A stretch of 64,000 bases of DNA. Source: Gemmatimonadaceae bacterium (lineage in GTDB: Bacteria; Gemmatimonadota; Gemmatimonadetes; Gemmatimonadales; Gemmatimonadaceae). The position numbers and the translations under genes were made by a program. Every line of letters starts with the position of its first letter. Position 1 is the first letter of the stretch. This document shows, piece by piece, positions 8,341 to 18,305 of the stretch. The notes beneath the pieces are model-generated. The model was not told where the DNA came from and searched no databases. It saw only the letters and a program-made list of their open reading frames with translations. The stretch is from assembly GCA_013817305.1 (NCBI GenBank), contig JACDCY010000003.1, forward strand, positions 21,181 to 85,180, written 5' to 3'.

Positions 8341-11300
8341 GTGTCCTTCGTTCATCTCCACTGTCATTCGGAATACTCCCTTCTCGACGGCGCTAACCGG
8401 ATAAGCGACCTGATTTCACGGGCGCTTGAGTTCGAGCAGCCGGCGCTCGCGATCACGGATCACGGCAACCTGCACGGGGCCTGGGAGTTTCAGGAGCAGG
8501 CCCGAAAGGCGGGCCTCAAGCCGATCATCGGCATGGAAGCCTACGTCGCCCCGGGCGACCGGCGGCTCAAGGCGCGCACCGACCTCCGATCCAAGCCCTA
8601 CTACCACCTCGTTCTTCTCGCACGCGACGCCGCCGGCTACAGGAACCTGATCAAGCTTTCGTCGCTGGCGTACACCGAGGGATTTTATGCCAAGCCACGC
8701 GTGGACCGCGAGCTGCTGGCCAAGTACAGCGAGGGGATCGTCGTCTCGTCGGCGTGCATGGCCGGCGAGGTGGCCGTCGCGCTCCTCAACGACGATTACG
8801 ACGCGGCCCGCGAAGCCGCATCGTGGTACGCCGAAGTCTTTCGCGACCGGTATTACCTCGAAGTTCAGGCGCACGACAGCCCCAACCAGGGCGCGCTCAA
8901 CGAGCGCGTCTTCAAGCTCGCCGGCGAGCTGAGTCTGCCGGTCATCGCGACCAACGACTCGCACTTCCTCAAGCGCGAGGATCACGACGCCCACGACGTG
9001 CTGCTCTGCATCGGACTCGGCAAGGAGCGCGCTGAGCCCGACCGGATGCATTACGACGAAGGACTCTACTTCAAGAGCGCGGACGAAGTTTCCGCACGAT
9101 TCCCGACCCGCCCCGACGTGCTCGAGAACACGCTGCGGATCGCCGAAGAATCGTCGATCTCGTTTTCCAAGAAATACCAGGTCCCCTCGTTTCCGCTCCC
9201 GCCGGGCGTGGAATCGGAGAACGACCTGCTGATCCGGCTCGCCACCGAGGGCGCACGCGAGCGGTACGCCCCCGGCGCGGGCAGCGATGCGGCGCTGCCG
9301 CCGGAAGTGCGGGAGCGGCTCGACTACGAGCTGGGCGTGATCACGAGCACCGGCTACGCCGGCTACTTCCTCATCGTATACGACTTCATCAAGGCGGCGC
9401 GCGACCGCGGAATCCCGGTGGGACCGGGGCGCGGATCCGCGGCCGGATCGCTGGTCGCTTACTCGCTCAAGATCACCGACGTGTGCCCACTGAAGTTCGA
9501 CCTGCTCTTCGAGCGCTTCCTGAACCCGGAGCGCGTGTCGATGCCGGACATCGACGTGGACTTCTGCTTCGAGCGCCGGGGAGAGGTGATCGAGTACGTC
9601 CGCCAGAAGTACGGTCGCGATTCGGTCGGGCAGATCATCACCTTCGGAACGCTCAAGTCCCGCGCGGCGGTAAAAGATGTTGGCCGCGCGCTCGGCTTCA
9701 CGCCGAAGGAGACGGACGATCTGGCGAAGCTGATCCCCAACGCGCCCAATTTCTCGCTCACCGTCCGCGAAGCGATGGAGCGCGTCCCCGAGGTGAAGCT
9801 GCTGTACGCCGACGCGCGCGACGACACGAAGGAAGCGCGCGCGCGGAAGGGGCGGTACCGCGAGCTGCTCGAATATGCCGTGAAGCTCGAGGGTTTATCT
9901 CGTCATGCGGGTGTGCACGCCGCGGGCGTGGTGATCGCACCCGGCCCGCTGGACGAATATGTCCCCGTATGCACGACAGCATCGAAGGGCGCGGCCGGAC
10001 TGGCGTCCGACGATGACACCATCGTCGTTACGCAGTACGACATGAACGCGCTCGAGAAGGCCGGGATGCTGAAGATGGACTTTCTCGGCCTTACGACGCT
10101 CACCGTGATCGACGACACGCTCAAGTCCATACGCGCGCGAACGGGGTCGGCGCCGGACCTCGCGACGCTGCCGCTGGACGACGCGGAGACGTACCGGATG
10201 CTGCGCAGCGGACGCACCGCCGGCGTGTTTCAGTTCGAATCGCCGCTCGCCACGGACATGGTTCGCAGCATGCGCTGCGACCGGTTCGACGATCTCGTCG
10301 CTTCCAACGCGCTGATGCGCCCGGGCCCGCTCGACGCCGGGATGCATAAGGTCTACTGCCGGCGCAAGCGGGGCGAAGAGCCGGTCACGTACAGGCTGCC
10401 GGAGCTGCGCGACATCCTCGAGCCCACGTACGGTGTAATCACCTATCAGGAGCAGGTGATGCGCATCGCGCAGACGCTCGCGGGCATCTCGCTCGCGGAA
10501 GCGGACGTCCTGCGCAAGGCGGTCGGCAAGAAGGACGCGGGGCTGATCCGCGAGGAGCTCGGGAAGTTCGTCGAGCGCGCCGTCGCGCGCGGCTACGATC
10601 GCGCCGTCATCGAGGAGATCTCCGGCCAGCTCGAGACCTTCGGGCGGTACGGCTTCAACAAGTCGCACTCGGTCGCGTACTCGGTCATCGGCTACCACAC
10701 CGCGTGGCTCAAGACCCACTTCCCGGCGGAGTTCATGGCCGCGCTGCTATCGTCGCAGATCGGCGACACCGACAGCGTGGTCAAGTACATCGCGGAGGCG
10801 CGCGACATGCGCCTCGACGTGCTCCCCCCCGACGTGAACGAGTCCGGCTACAAGTTCACCGTCATCGGCGAGCGCAAGATCCGCTTCGGGCTGGGCGCGG
10901 TACGCAACGTCGGCCACACGGCGATCGACTCGATCATCGCGGCCCGCGGGGAGCAGCCGTTCGAGTCGCTGTACGATCTGTGCGAGCGGGTAGACCTCCG
11001 GGTGTGCAACAAGCGCGTCTTCGAGGCGCTCACGCTGGCGGGGGCGCTGGACTCCCTCGGTGCGCATCGCGCCCAGCTGTTCACGGGACTCGACGCCGCG
11101 ATTCGGGAAGGCTCGCTGCACCAGGATGACAGGAAGACCGGCCAGGCCTCACTCTTCGGCGGCCCCGCCGAGAACGAGCAGGACGACGTTCGCGCTCCGC
11201 GGCAGCTTCCGGCCGTCGCCGTGTGGACCGAAAGCGAGCGGCTCACTCGCGAGAAGGAGATTCTCGGGTTTTACATCTCCGGCCATCCGCTCGACCCGTT

Positions 11301-11883
11301 CCGCGCCGAAGCCGAACTGTTCGCGACTCACACCGTATCGAACCTCGGCACGTGGGCGCCGGACCAGATGTCACTGTGCGTGGTCGTGACTTCCGTGAAA
11401 AAGCAGATGAGCAAGCGCACGGGTAACGAGTTCGCGCGGCTGGTGATCGAGGATTTCTCCGGTTCCGCCGAGGTGATGGTGTTCCCGGAGAAGTGGGCGT
11501 CGCTCGCCACACAGCTACGGACGGACATCCCCGTGCTGTTGCGCGGAGCGTACGCCCGCCGCGATCAGACCGCCGACAATCCGCTCTTCGTTGTGGAATC
11601 GGTAAAGCCGATGACCGAGTTCCGGGCCGACGGCCAGGTGGCCGTGGCATTGGAGCTGACGCTCGGCCAGCACGCCACGCCGTCGCTGGCAGACGAACTG
11701 CGCGAGCTCATCAGTCATCACCCCGGCTCGGCGCCTCTCGAGATCCGGTGGAGCGACGGCAACGGCGAGCGCGCCGCCTTCAGATCGCGCACGTTCACCG
11801 TGTCCGCCGACGGTCCGGCGATCACCGATCTCCGCGCGCTGGTCGGAAGCGACCGCGTGAAAGTGGTGAGGCCCAGCGCATGA
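8341..11883 (+). CDS. dnaE: DNA polymerase III alpha subunit
   Basis: 1180 residues, the usual DnaE1 length, with a GTG start. The N-terminal PHP domain opens FVHLHCHSEYSLLDGANR. The nucleotide-binding loop GPGRGSAAGS is at 361-370 and the catalytic aspartates lie in MPDIDVDF (401-408). The palm, tau/clamp-binding region and a C-terminal OB-fold (about 1000-1070) follow. It is the catalytic subunit of the replicative polymerase. It overlaps accA by 4 nt (ATGA); dnaE-accA coupling is common in bacteria. Confidence 0.98.
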   Translation: MSFVHLHCHSEYSLLDGANRISDLISRALEFEQPALAITDHGNLHGAWEFQEQARKAGLKPIIGMEAYVAPGDRRLKARTDLRSKPYYHLVLLARDAAGYRNLIKLSSLAYTEGFYAKPRVDRELLAKYSEGIVVSSACMAGEVAVALLNDDYDAAREAASWYAEVFRDRYYLEVQAHDSPNQGALNERVFKLAGELSLPVIATNDSHFLKREDHDAHDVLLCIGLGKERAEPDRMHYDEGLYFKSADEVSARFPTRPDVLENTLRIAEESSISFSKKYQVPSFPLPPGVESENDLLIRLATEGARERYAPGAGSDAALPPEVRERLDYELGVITSTGYAGYFLIVYDFIKAARDRGIPVGPGRGSAAGSLVAYSLKITDVCPLKFDLLFERFLNPERVSMPDIDVDFCFERRGEVIEYVRQKYGRDSVGQIITFGTLKSRAAVKDVGRALGFTPKETDDLAKLIPNAPNFSLTVREAMERVPEVKLLYADARDDTKEARARKGRYRELLEYAVKLEGLSRHAGVHAAGVVIAPGPLDEYVPVCTTASKGAAGLASDDDTIVVTQYDMNALEKAGMLKMDFLGLTTLTVIDDTLKSIRARTGSAPDLATLPLDDAETYRMLRSGRTAGVFQFESPLATDMVRSMRCDRFDDLVASNALMRPGPLDAGMHKVYCRRKRGEEPVTYRLPELRDILEPTYGVITYQEQVMRIAQTLAGISLAEADVLRKAVGKKDAGLIREELGKFVERAVARGYDRAVIEEISGQLETFGRYGFNKSHSVAYSVIGYHTAWLKTHFPAEFMAALLSSQIGDTDSVVKYIAEARDMRLDVLPPDVNESGYKFTVIGERKIRFGLGAVRNVGHTAIDSIIAARGEQPFESLYDLCERVDLRVCNKRVFEALTLAGALDSLGAHRAQLFTGLDAAIREGSLHQDDRKTGQASLFGGPAENEQDDVRAPRQLPAVAVWTESERLTREKEILGFYISGHPLDPFRAEAELFATHTVSNLGTWAPDQMSLCVVVTSVKKQMSKRTGNEFARLVIEDFSGSAEVMVFPEKWASLATQLRTDIPVLLRGAYARRDQTADNPLFVVESVKPMTEFRADGQVAVALELTLGQHATPSLADELRELISHHPGSAPLEIRWSDGNGERAAFRSRTFTVSADGPAITDLRALVGSDRVKVVRPSA

Positions 11884-12848
11884 CGGCAGGCGTAACGCTG
11901 GAATTCGAGAAGCCCCTCGCCGAGCTCGAGCGGCGCATCGAGGACCTTCGCACGGCGGGAGACGGCGAGGTCAACGTCGGCACGGAGATAGCCACGCTCG
12001 AGAAGGAGCTCGGCGAGCTGCGCGCGGAAGTGTATCGCAAGCTCACGCCGATCCAGCGCGTGCAGGTGGCGCGGAGCAGCAGGCGGCCGTTCACCGAGGA
12101 TTACATCCGGCTCGCGTTCACGGATTTCATCGAGCTCCACGGCGATCGCGCGTTTCGCGACGACGCCGCCATCGTGGGAGGGTGGGCGCGGCTCGACGGC
12201 GAGACGGTGATGATCATCGGACACCAGCGCGGGCGGGACACCAAAGAGAATCTGAAGCGCAACTTCGGCATGCCGCATCCCGAGGGTTATCGCAAGGCGC
12301 TGCGACTGATGAAGCTCGCCGAGAAGTTCCACGTTCCGGTGCTCACCTTCGTGGACACTCCCGGTGCCTGGGCGGGACTCGGCGCCGAGGAGCGCGGCCA
12401 GTCGGAGGCGATCGCGCGCAACCTGCTCGAGATGAGCCAGCTCACGGTGCCGATCGTCGCGACCATCATCGGCGAAGGCGGCTCCGGCGGCGCGCTAGCG
12501 CTCGCCGTCGCTGACCGTGTGCTGATGCTGGAGAACGCCGTTTATTCCGTGATCACCGTCGAAGGCTGCGCGGCGATTCTGTGGAAAGCCGACGGAAAGA
12601 ACCAGGAGCTGCGCGACCGCGCGGCGTCGGCGCTGAGAATCACGGCGCCGGATCTGCTACCGCTCAAGGTGATAGACGAGATCATTCCCGAGCCGCCAGG
12701 CGGCGCCCACGCCAACCACGAGGCGATGGCCACAACGCTGCAGGAGACTCTGTGCCGGCATCTGGAAGAGCTGCGCAAGTACCGGCCGGAGAAGCTCGTG
12801 CGCCGCCGAAGGCAAAAATTCCTGCGGATCGGGCAGTGGACCGAATAA
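11880..12848 (+). CDS. accA: Acetyl-CoA carboxylase carboxyltransferase subunit alpha
   Basis: 322 residues from the ATG at 11880, which overlaps the dnaE stop. An N-terminal coiled segment (FEKPLAELERRIEDL) precedes the crotonase-fold carboxyltransferase domain, with typical runs RPFTEDYIRLAFTDFIELHGD, FVDTPGAWAGLGAEERGQSE and EGGSGGALALAVAD. With AccD it transfers carboxyl from biotin to acetyl-CoA, giving malonyl-CoA for fatty-acid synthesis. AccD, AccB and AccC are not in this window. Length and domains are complete. Confidence 0.97.
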   Translation: MTAGVTLEFEKPLAELERRIEDLRTAGDGEVNVGTEIATLEKELGELRAEVYRKLTPIQRVQVARSSRRPFTEDYIRLAFTDFIELHGDRAFRDDAAIVGGWARLDGETVMIIGHQRGRDTKENLKRNFGMPHPEGYRKALRLMKLAEKFHVPVLTFVDTPGAWAGLGAEERGQSEAIARNLLEMSQLTVPIVATIIGEGGSGGALALAVADRVLMLENAVYSVITVEGCAAILWKADGKNQELRDRAASALRITAPDLLPLKVIDEIIPEPPGGAHANHEAMATTLQETLCRHLEELRKYRPEKLVRRRRQKFLRIGQWTE

Positions 12849-12877
12849 GCGGCCAGCGACGAGCGCTTAAGGGCTGA

Positions 12878-13339
12878 TCACTGCCCCGGTCCCCGGTTCG
12901 GCGGACGAGGCACACCGCTGCCGCTGCCTCTTATCACCTGCTGGGCGCCGAAAGCTATGGCGGCGCCGGTCACGGCGAACAGCGCGGTCTTTCCACGATC
13001 CAGGCGCCGTTCGTAAATACGGGCAACTGCGCCTCGCGGGATCGCCACCCGGTCGCCCTTCCAGAACTGCTCTTCTCCCGTGCGCCGCGTTGTCGCGATC
13101 ATCGCGAGAGCGATCGTGTCGGCCGTCCACGCCAGCGGGCGACCGCGGGCTGATATGATGGCGGCCCCCAGGACCCCACCCAACTGCTCGGCGCCGGCGT
13201 CCGTAAACTCCAAAACTACCTGTGACTCACCGGACGGTGTCTCCCCAGCGACCGGAACCAGCTTGTAGCAGGCGGCGAACAGCAGGGCCGCGGCGGCCGC
13301 TGCCGATCCGAAGGAACGGGATAGTGTGCGCATGCCCAT
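12878..13339 (-). CDS. Hypothetical lipoprotein
   Basis: About 153 residues from the ATG at 13339. A GTG at 13348 and an ATG at 13333 are also in frame and none has a good ribosome site. A hydrophobic segment ends LLFAACY, a plausible lipobox. The mature part is mainly beta and small, with a late hydrophobic stretch (TALFAVTGAAIAFGA) before a Pro/Gly-rich tail, which could be a second membrane segment. I do not recognise a family. It lies downstream of, and probably separate from, the SusD gene, because a terminator stands between them. Confidence 0.6.
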   Translation of the reverse strand: MGMRTLSRSFGSAAAAAALLFAACYKLVPVAGETPSGESQVVLEFTDAGAEQLGGVLGAAIISARGRPLAWTADTIALAMIATTRRTGEEQFWKGDRVAIPRGAVARIYERRLDRGKTALFAVTGAAIAFGAQQVIRGSGSGVPRPPNRGPGQ

Positions 13340-13374
13340 TAAGTTCACTGTCGGAGCGCCGCCGAGCCAGCCCC

Positions 13375-13411
13375 AAAAACAGAACGACCCGGCTTCCGCC
13401 GGGTCGTTCTG
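13375..13411 (-). terminator. Rho-independent terminator of the second SusC/SusD operon
   Basis: A perfect 14-bp stem (13380-13393 with 13398-13411, core GACCCGGC/GCCGGGTC) with a 4-nt loop. On the minus strand it is followed by five T (13379-13375). It begins 17 nt after the SusD stop. Confidence 0.9.
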
Positions 13412-13428
13412 TCATTGCCCGAAAGCCG

Positions 13429-14805
13429 TCAGGGGCAGGCGTTCGGATCGTTCTGGTTTCTCGCCGGTTGAGCGGACGGTTCCGGAATGTTCGGATTCGC
13501 GTTTCTCTCCACGAGCGGATACAGCAGGCGCGAGGGGATCGCCGTGCGCCCTGGAGCTGGCGTCAAGCGAGGCTCGCAGTTCCTCTTCCAGTAATTCCAC
13601 ACCTCGATGTTCTGGAACATCGTGATCCACTGCTCCACCGCTATCTCGCGCAGCGTGACCGTTGCGACCGGCAGACGCCCGGTAGCGGTGCGGACCGCGT
13701 TGAGCGCGGTGAGTGCTTCCGCCGTATTGCCGGCCCGGAAAGCGGTTTCGGCAATGATCAGCTGGGTCTCGGCCCACGTCACGACCGGCTGACGGAAATC
13801 CCCGTCGTAGTTCGGCCCGCCGTAGCGCGAAGCGCTCAGGAAAGCCGCGCTCTGGTTGCCTTCACCAGGCGCCGACCCAACGTCGCTGTCAAAGTACGCG
13901 GCGCACCACTCTTCCCCGCTCGCACAGTCGTCCAGCACCCGCGGGTCCCCGCGGTTGGACATCGTATCAATGAGCGTCGCGCTGCCCCTGAGGTACGAGT
14001 CACGCTCGATCAGCATGAACTGATACCAGATATTCAGCTCCGAGCCGGCCGTTCCATGATAGAACGTGAAATCGTTCGCAGGCGTGCTGATTCCCTGCTT
14101 CGCGGCGGCGTTGGCCGCAGCATACGCAGTGGCGCCGCGGACTTCGGCCGTCGCCAGGTGATAACGGGCCTTGAGCGTCCACGCCGCCTGACGCCAAGCT
14201 GTCATGTCGCCGCTGTAAATGAGATCCTGCGCGCCGGGGGCCGCGCCTGTCGCGGTGCCGGCACTGGTAATGCCAGCGCTGAGCAGAGTCTGCAGCGCGT
14301 CGTACACTGCAAACTGCTTGTCCAGCACGGGTGGCGTACCGTCGTTCTTCAGCGCCGCCGAATACGGCAGGTCACCCCATACGCCAGCGGCCGTACCGAC
14401 GGACAGCGCTTCCATGATCTTGGAGATTCCAACCCATCGCGGCGATGCCTGCTTCGTAGCCAGCTCCGCCATCAGGCGCAGGTCCTTGATCCCGCCACGC
14501 GCGAAGATGAAACCCCACTCAGGCGAGTTGTCGTCCTCCGATACCGAATAAATATCGTAGGAGTTGTACTGCCGGTCGGTTCCCGCACACTGCTGCATCC
14601 ACATGCACACGGTCCGGGCGACGTTGCCTTCCTGTACCAACGCCTGGGCCGAGTGAATCGCGACGAAATATTGTCCCGGGCTGAGCGCCTGGGTCTGAAT
14701 GTTCGGATCCTCATCCAGCTTGGCGCCGGAGAGCTCGAACGAATTGCAGGAGATGAGCGCGAAACTCGCCGCCGCTCCCAGCAACCCTCTGAATGTTCTA
14801 TGCAT
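13429..14805 (-). CDS. SusD/RagB-like outer-membrane lipoprotein
   Basis: 458 residues with a signal ending in a lipobox (ALISCN). The body is helical with SusD-like features, including EVWNYWKRNCEP near residue 400, where SusD proteins usually carry a conserved Trp/Arg region, and a Pro/Asn-rich C-terminus. It starts 14 nt after the SusC-like gene and ends at a strong terminator, making a clean two-gene operon. It would bind substrate at the cell surface and hand it to the SusC barrel. Substrate unknown. Confidence 0.9.
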   Translation of the reverse strand: MHRTFRGLLGAAASFALISCNSFELSGAKLDEDPNIQTQALSPGQYFVAIHSAQALVQEGNVARTVCMWMQQCAGTDRQYNSYDIYSVSEDDNSPEWGFIFARGGIKDLRLMAELATKQASPRWVGISKIMEALSVGTAAGVWGDLPYSAALKNDGTPPVLDKQFAVYDALQTLLSAGITSAGTATGAAPGAQDLIYSGDMTAWRQAAWTLKARYHLATAEVRGATAYAAANAAAKQGISTPANDFTFYHGTAGSELNIWYQFMLIERDSYLRGSATLIDTMSNRGDPRVLDDCASGEEWCAAYFDSDVGSAPGEGNQSAAFLSASRYGGPNYDGDFRQPVVTWAETQLIIAETAFRAGNTAEALTALNAVRTATGRLPVATVTLREIAVEQWITMFQNIEVWNYWKRNCEPRLTPAPGRTAIPSRLLYPLVERNANPNIPEPSAQPARNQNDPNACP

Positions 14806-14819
14806 TGATTGGGTCTCCG

Positions 14820-17800
14820 TCAGCGGCTGAGACCGATCGAAAACACAATCGACCGGGTCTGCGGGTTATTGAAGTAGTCGACTCCGCGGTTCGCGACCTC
14901 GGCGCCGCCCAGGTTGGTCTCCGGGTCGATGCCGGTGTAATCGGTCCACGTCCTGAGGTTGCGTCCGGCGAGGCGCAGGTCGATCGCGCTCAGGCCCAGG
15001 CCACGGAAAATCGCGGGGTTGCTGAGCGTGTAGCCCACCGAGATCTCACGCAGCTTGACGAAGCTCGCGTCCTCGAAGAACTGCTGGGAAACGGCGCCGA
15101 AGCCGGAGCCGAGTCCTTGGTACCAGGACTGGTCGATCTTGACGGTGGTGCCCACTCCGGGTCCGCCGACCGCGCCCGAGCAGTTCGGGCAAGCAGGCAT
15201 GTAGTTCGTTCCGAACTTGACATCGACGTTCCGGAACTCGGTGTCCTTGTGCGTGCCGAAGTTATATAGCGCGCCCTTCGTTCCATTCCAGATGTCGCCG
15301 CCCTGCTTTATGTCCACAAGGGCGGTGAGCGTCAGCTTGCGAAGCAGCGTAAAGCCGGTACGAACGCTGCCGGTCCAATCGGCATTCGGATCACCGAGGA
15401 TGCGGTTCGTCGGATCCTCGACCGGGAAACCGTTCGTGTCGAGGAACAGCGCTCCCTTCGGCGCGCTGCCGCAGAGGGCGTCAACTTCCCGCCCGTCTTC
15501 GGTCCGCAAGCCGCGGCCGCAACGGACGAAGTCCTGCCCTCTCAGGATCGGAAGTGCAGAGCCCTCGAACGCGCTGCCGGCAGCGCCGGTGAACGACCCC
15601 GCCGCACCCTGGACATCGATGAACTCGGCGCCCGCGAGATCCAGAACCTCGTTGCGGTTTCTACCGAAATTGAAGCCGAGGTCCCAGGCGAAATTGGGAC
15701 GTGTGATCGGGCGGACGTTGAGGGATACCTCTACGCCCTTGTTGCTAATCTTGGCCGCGTTCGCAGCCTGCTGCAGATAGCCCGTACCCGCCGGTGAAAT
15801 CGGCAGGAACAGAATGACGTCCTCGGAACGCGAGTTATACCAGGTGAAGCTCAGATCCGCGAGGTTGCGGAAGAGTCCCACGTCGAAACCGGCCTCGAGC
15901 TCCTTGGAGCGCTCGGGACCGAGGTTCGGCTGCGGCGCCGTGATGCTGCTCGCCAAACCACCCTGACCAGCCTGGCTCGTGCTCAGGCCGAAGAAGCTCA
16001 GCCACCCGTCATAGAACGATCCCGTCGCCAGGCCGCTGATAGTAGCGTAGACCGGCGGCTCCTGCCCCGCTTCGCCGTACGCCACTCTGAGCTTCCCGCT
16101 CGGAATCAGGCCGCCCATGCCGAAACGATCGCCGAAGTTCCATGCAGCGCTCACCTTCGGGAACCAGTGCCGCTGCTTGCTCTTGCCGAACGTGGAGAAG
16201 CCGTCATTCCGCAACGAGCCCGTAAGGAAGACCTGGTTCCACAGATCGACGGTCGTCTGCGCAAAGTACGACTGCGCGTGAATCAGGGACTCGAATTCGT
16301 CGGTCGTGAGGTTCGTCGCGATCGTGTTGTCGAGCTGGAACGGCTCCGGTGCCACGAGCGTTCCGCCCTGCGCGAAGAATTGCTTGAACCGGCGGCTGTT
16401 GAGGTTCTGGCCGAGGGTCAAGGTTCCAGCCAGCCACGGATTGAACGTACGCGTTCCCGTCAGCAGCAGGTTGTGATCGATGTTCAGGTTGGTGAACGTC
16501 ACACGATTGACGCGGCCCGAGCCGCCCGGATCGCTGGCGGTCAGGGGAAAGCCTTCCAGGCGCTCGTCGGCGTAGTAATCGGCGCCCATCGTCCACCGCG
16601 CCGTAAGCCAATCGATCGGAGTGTATTCCGCATTAATGTTTCCAAACGTGCGGCCGACTTCACCAGTGTTGCGGAAGTCGTTGACCACGAAGAACGGGTT
16701 GTCGTAGCCACGCGCTCTGGTCTGCGACGTTCCCGTCGGATTCGGATAGCGGTAGGACCGGTGCAATCCGAACAGGGTGTCGCGGAACATCGCGTTGTTG
16801 AACTCGGGCGGGGTGCGAAGACCGCCAAGGAGCAGGCCGCTGATGTTGGATCCCTTCTGAATGAAGGCGCCACGCGAGTCCACAAATGCCACGTTGCCGC
16901 CGACGTTAAGCCTATCGGTCACGCGATGCGAGCCCTTCAAGCGGACCGAGGTGCGGTCGTAAAAGTTGTTCGGGCCGATGATGATGCCCTTCTGGTCCAG
17001 GCGCTCGGCGGAGATGTAGAAGAGAGTACGCTCGTTGCCGCCGGAGATGCTGATCACATTGTCCACCGTCGAGCCCGTGCGGAACAGCTCTCCGAAGTGG
17101 TCGTACGTAGCCAGGCCGGCCGGAATCGCGGGGCCATAGCTACCACCCGTGAGCGTGCCGCAGCCGAGCGACGTGCAGCGGAAGCTGCCGACGCCGTTGA
17201 CCCGGTACTGGATCGGCGTGAGGCCGCCCGATCCGTGCGCGAACGACCGCTGAAGCGGATAGTCGCTGTTGACTTCGTCCGTGGAGATGGTCGAGCGGAA
17301 GGAGTAGCGGGTGGGGCCTGGACGGCCGCTCTTGGTGGTGATGAGGATCACGCCCTGACCGGCGCGCGCTCCGTAAATGGCCGCGGCCGCAGCGCCCTTG
17401 AGGATCTCGATGTTCTCGATGTCCGCCGGATTGATATCGGCCGCGCGATTGGGCGCCGCCGTGCTGGCCGTGGACGAGCCGGTCGCGATGGTCGAATTGT
17501 CGATCGGCTGGCCGTCGACGACAAACAGCGGCTGGCCGCTGTTGTTGAAGCTGCGTCCGCCGCGAATGCGGATGTAGGACGACGCGCCCGCCTCACCCGA
17601 AGCCGAGCTCACTTCAACGTTCGGCGCCTTGCCCGCGAGCGCATTGACGACGTTCGACTCATTACTGCGCTGGATCTGCGTCGAATCGACGGTGCTGCGA
17701 ACGTGGCCGAGCTTCTCGACCTGCGTCGTCGTGCCCGCGCCGGTGACTACCACTTCGCCGAGGCGGAGGGGATTGAGGCCGAGCACGAAGTTCTGCACGA

Positions 17801-18095
17801 TGGTGCCTGGGCTCAGCGTAATACGCGCAGAGCTGGCACTGTAGCCGATGCGGCGACTGGTAATCGTCACCGACTGGCCACTCACCATGCCGCCGGGTAC
17901 GGCGAACGAGTACGAGCCGGACTCATTGGTGGTCGATCCGACGTTCAGGCCCTCGATGAACACCGCGGCACCGGGGATGGCGTTGCCGCCTTGCGTGGTG
18001 ACCCGGCCCGAGACCGTCGCCTGCTGCGCCAGCAGCATGGCCGGCGTCAGCGCGGTGACTAACAGTGAGATCACGAACTTGCGGACGGATTTCAT
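14820..18095 (-). CDS. SusC/RagA-family TonB-dependent outer-membrane receptor
   Basis: 1091 residues with a strong ribosome site (GGAGGAG, 4 nt before the ATG). Signal peptide 1-23 (ending LLAQQ), carboxypeptidase-regulatory-like domain about 25-105, plug domain about 115-240 (PADIENIEILKGAAAAAIYG is typical of SusC proteins), then a beta-barrel to the end. It forms an operon with the SusD gene downstream. The two SusC proteins here share only general family similarity, so they probably take up different substrates. Confidence 0.95.
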   Translation of the reverse strand: MKSVRKFVISLLVTALTPAMLLAQQATVSGRVTTQGGNAIPGAAVFIEGLNVGSTTNESGSYSFAVPGGMVSGQSVTITSRRIGYSASSARITLSPGTIVQNFVLGLNPLRLGEVVVTGAGTTTQVEKLGHVRSTVDSTQIQRSNESNVVNALAGKAPNVEVSSASGEAGASSYIRIRGGRSFNNSGQPLFVVDGQPIDNSTIATGSSTASTAAPNRAADINPADIENIEILKGAAAAAIYGARAGQGVILITTKSGRPGPTRYSFRSTISTDEVNSDYPLQRSFAHGSGGLTPIQYRVNGVGSFRCTSLGCGTLTGGSYGPAIPAGLATYDHFGELFRTGSTVDNVISISGGNERTLFYISAERLDQKGIIIGPNNFYDRTSVRLKGSHRVTDRLNVGGNVAFVDSRGAFIQKGSNISGLLLGGLRTPPEFNNAMFRDTLFGLHRSYRYPNPTGTSQTRARGYDNPFFVVNDFRNTGEVGRTFGNINAEYTPIDWLTARWTMGADYYADERLEGFPLTASDPGGSGRVNRVTFTNLNIDHNLLLTGTRTFNPWLAGTLTLGQNLNSRRFKQFFAQGGTLVAPEPFQLDNTIATNLTTDEFESLIHAQSYFAQTTVDLWNQVFLTGSLRNDGFSTFGKSKQRHWFPKVSAAWNFGDRFGMGGLIPSGKLRVAYGEAGQEPPVYATISGLATGSFYDGWLSFFGLSTSQAGQGGLASSITAPQPNLGPERSKELEAGFDVGLFRNLADLSFTWYNSRSEDVILFLPISPAGTGYLQQAANAAKISNKGVEVSLNVRPITRPNFAWDLGFNFGRNRNEVLDLAGAEFIDVQGAAGSFTGAAGSAFEGSALPILRGQDFVRCGRGLRTEDGREVDALCGSAPKGALFLDTNGFPVEDPTNRILGDPNADWTGSVRTGFTLLRKLTLTALVDIKQGGDIWNGTKGALYNFGTHKDTEFRNVDVKFGTNYMPACPNCSGAVGGPGVGTTVKIDQSWYQGLGSGFGAVSQQFFEDASFVKLREISVGYTLSNPAIFRGLGLSAIDLRLAGRNLRTWTDYTGIDPETNLGGAEVANRGVDYFNNPQTRSIVFSIGLSR

Positions 18096-18305
18096 AAACT
18101 CCTCCTGGGACCGCTATGGGTTAACTGCTTGGCTTTGCTGCAACTGCGGCAGGCGGCGGTCCACCGGGTTCGCCTGCGTCACAAAACTGCCGGACACCTA
18201 CGCCTGAGGGCTGGGTGGTCCAGAAGTGCGCCAATAATAGGATGCGGTTGATGATGGCACCAGAGCGACATTCGAGGAAAAGGTGCCCGCATTCGCTACA
18301 GATGT

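Noticed and set aside
16167..18062. Long plus-strand open frame of 631 codons
   Set aside because: It is antisense to the second SusC gene; composition is Arg-rich with no motif, as expected from the shadow of a GC-rich gene.
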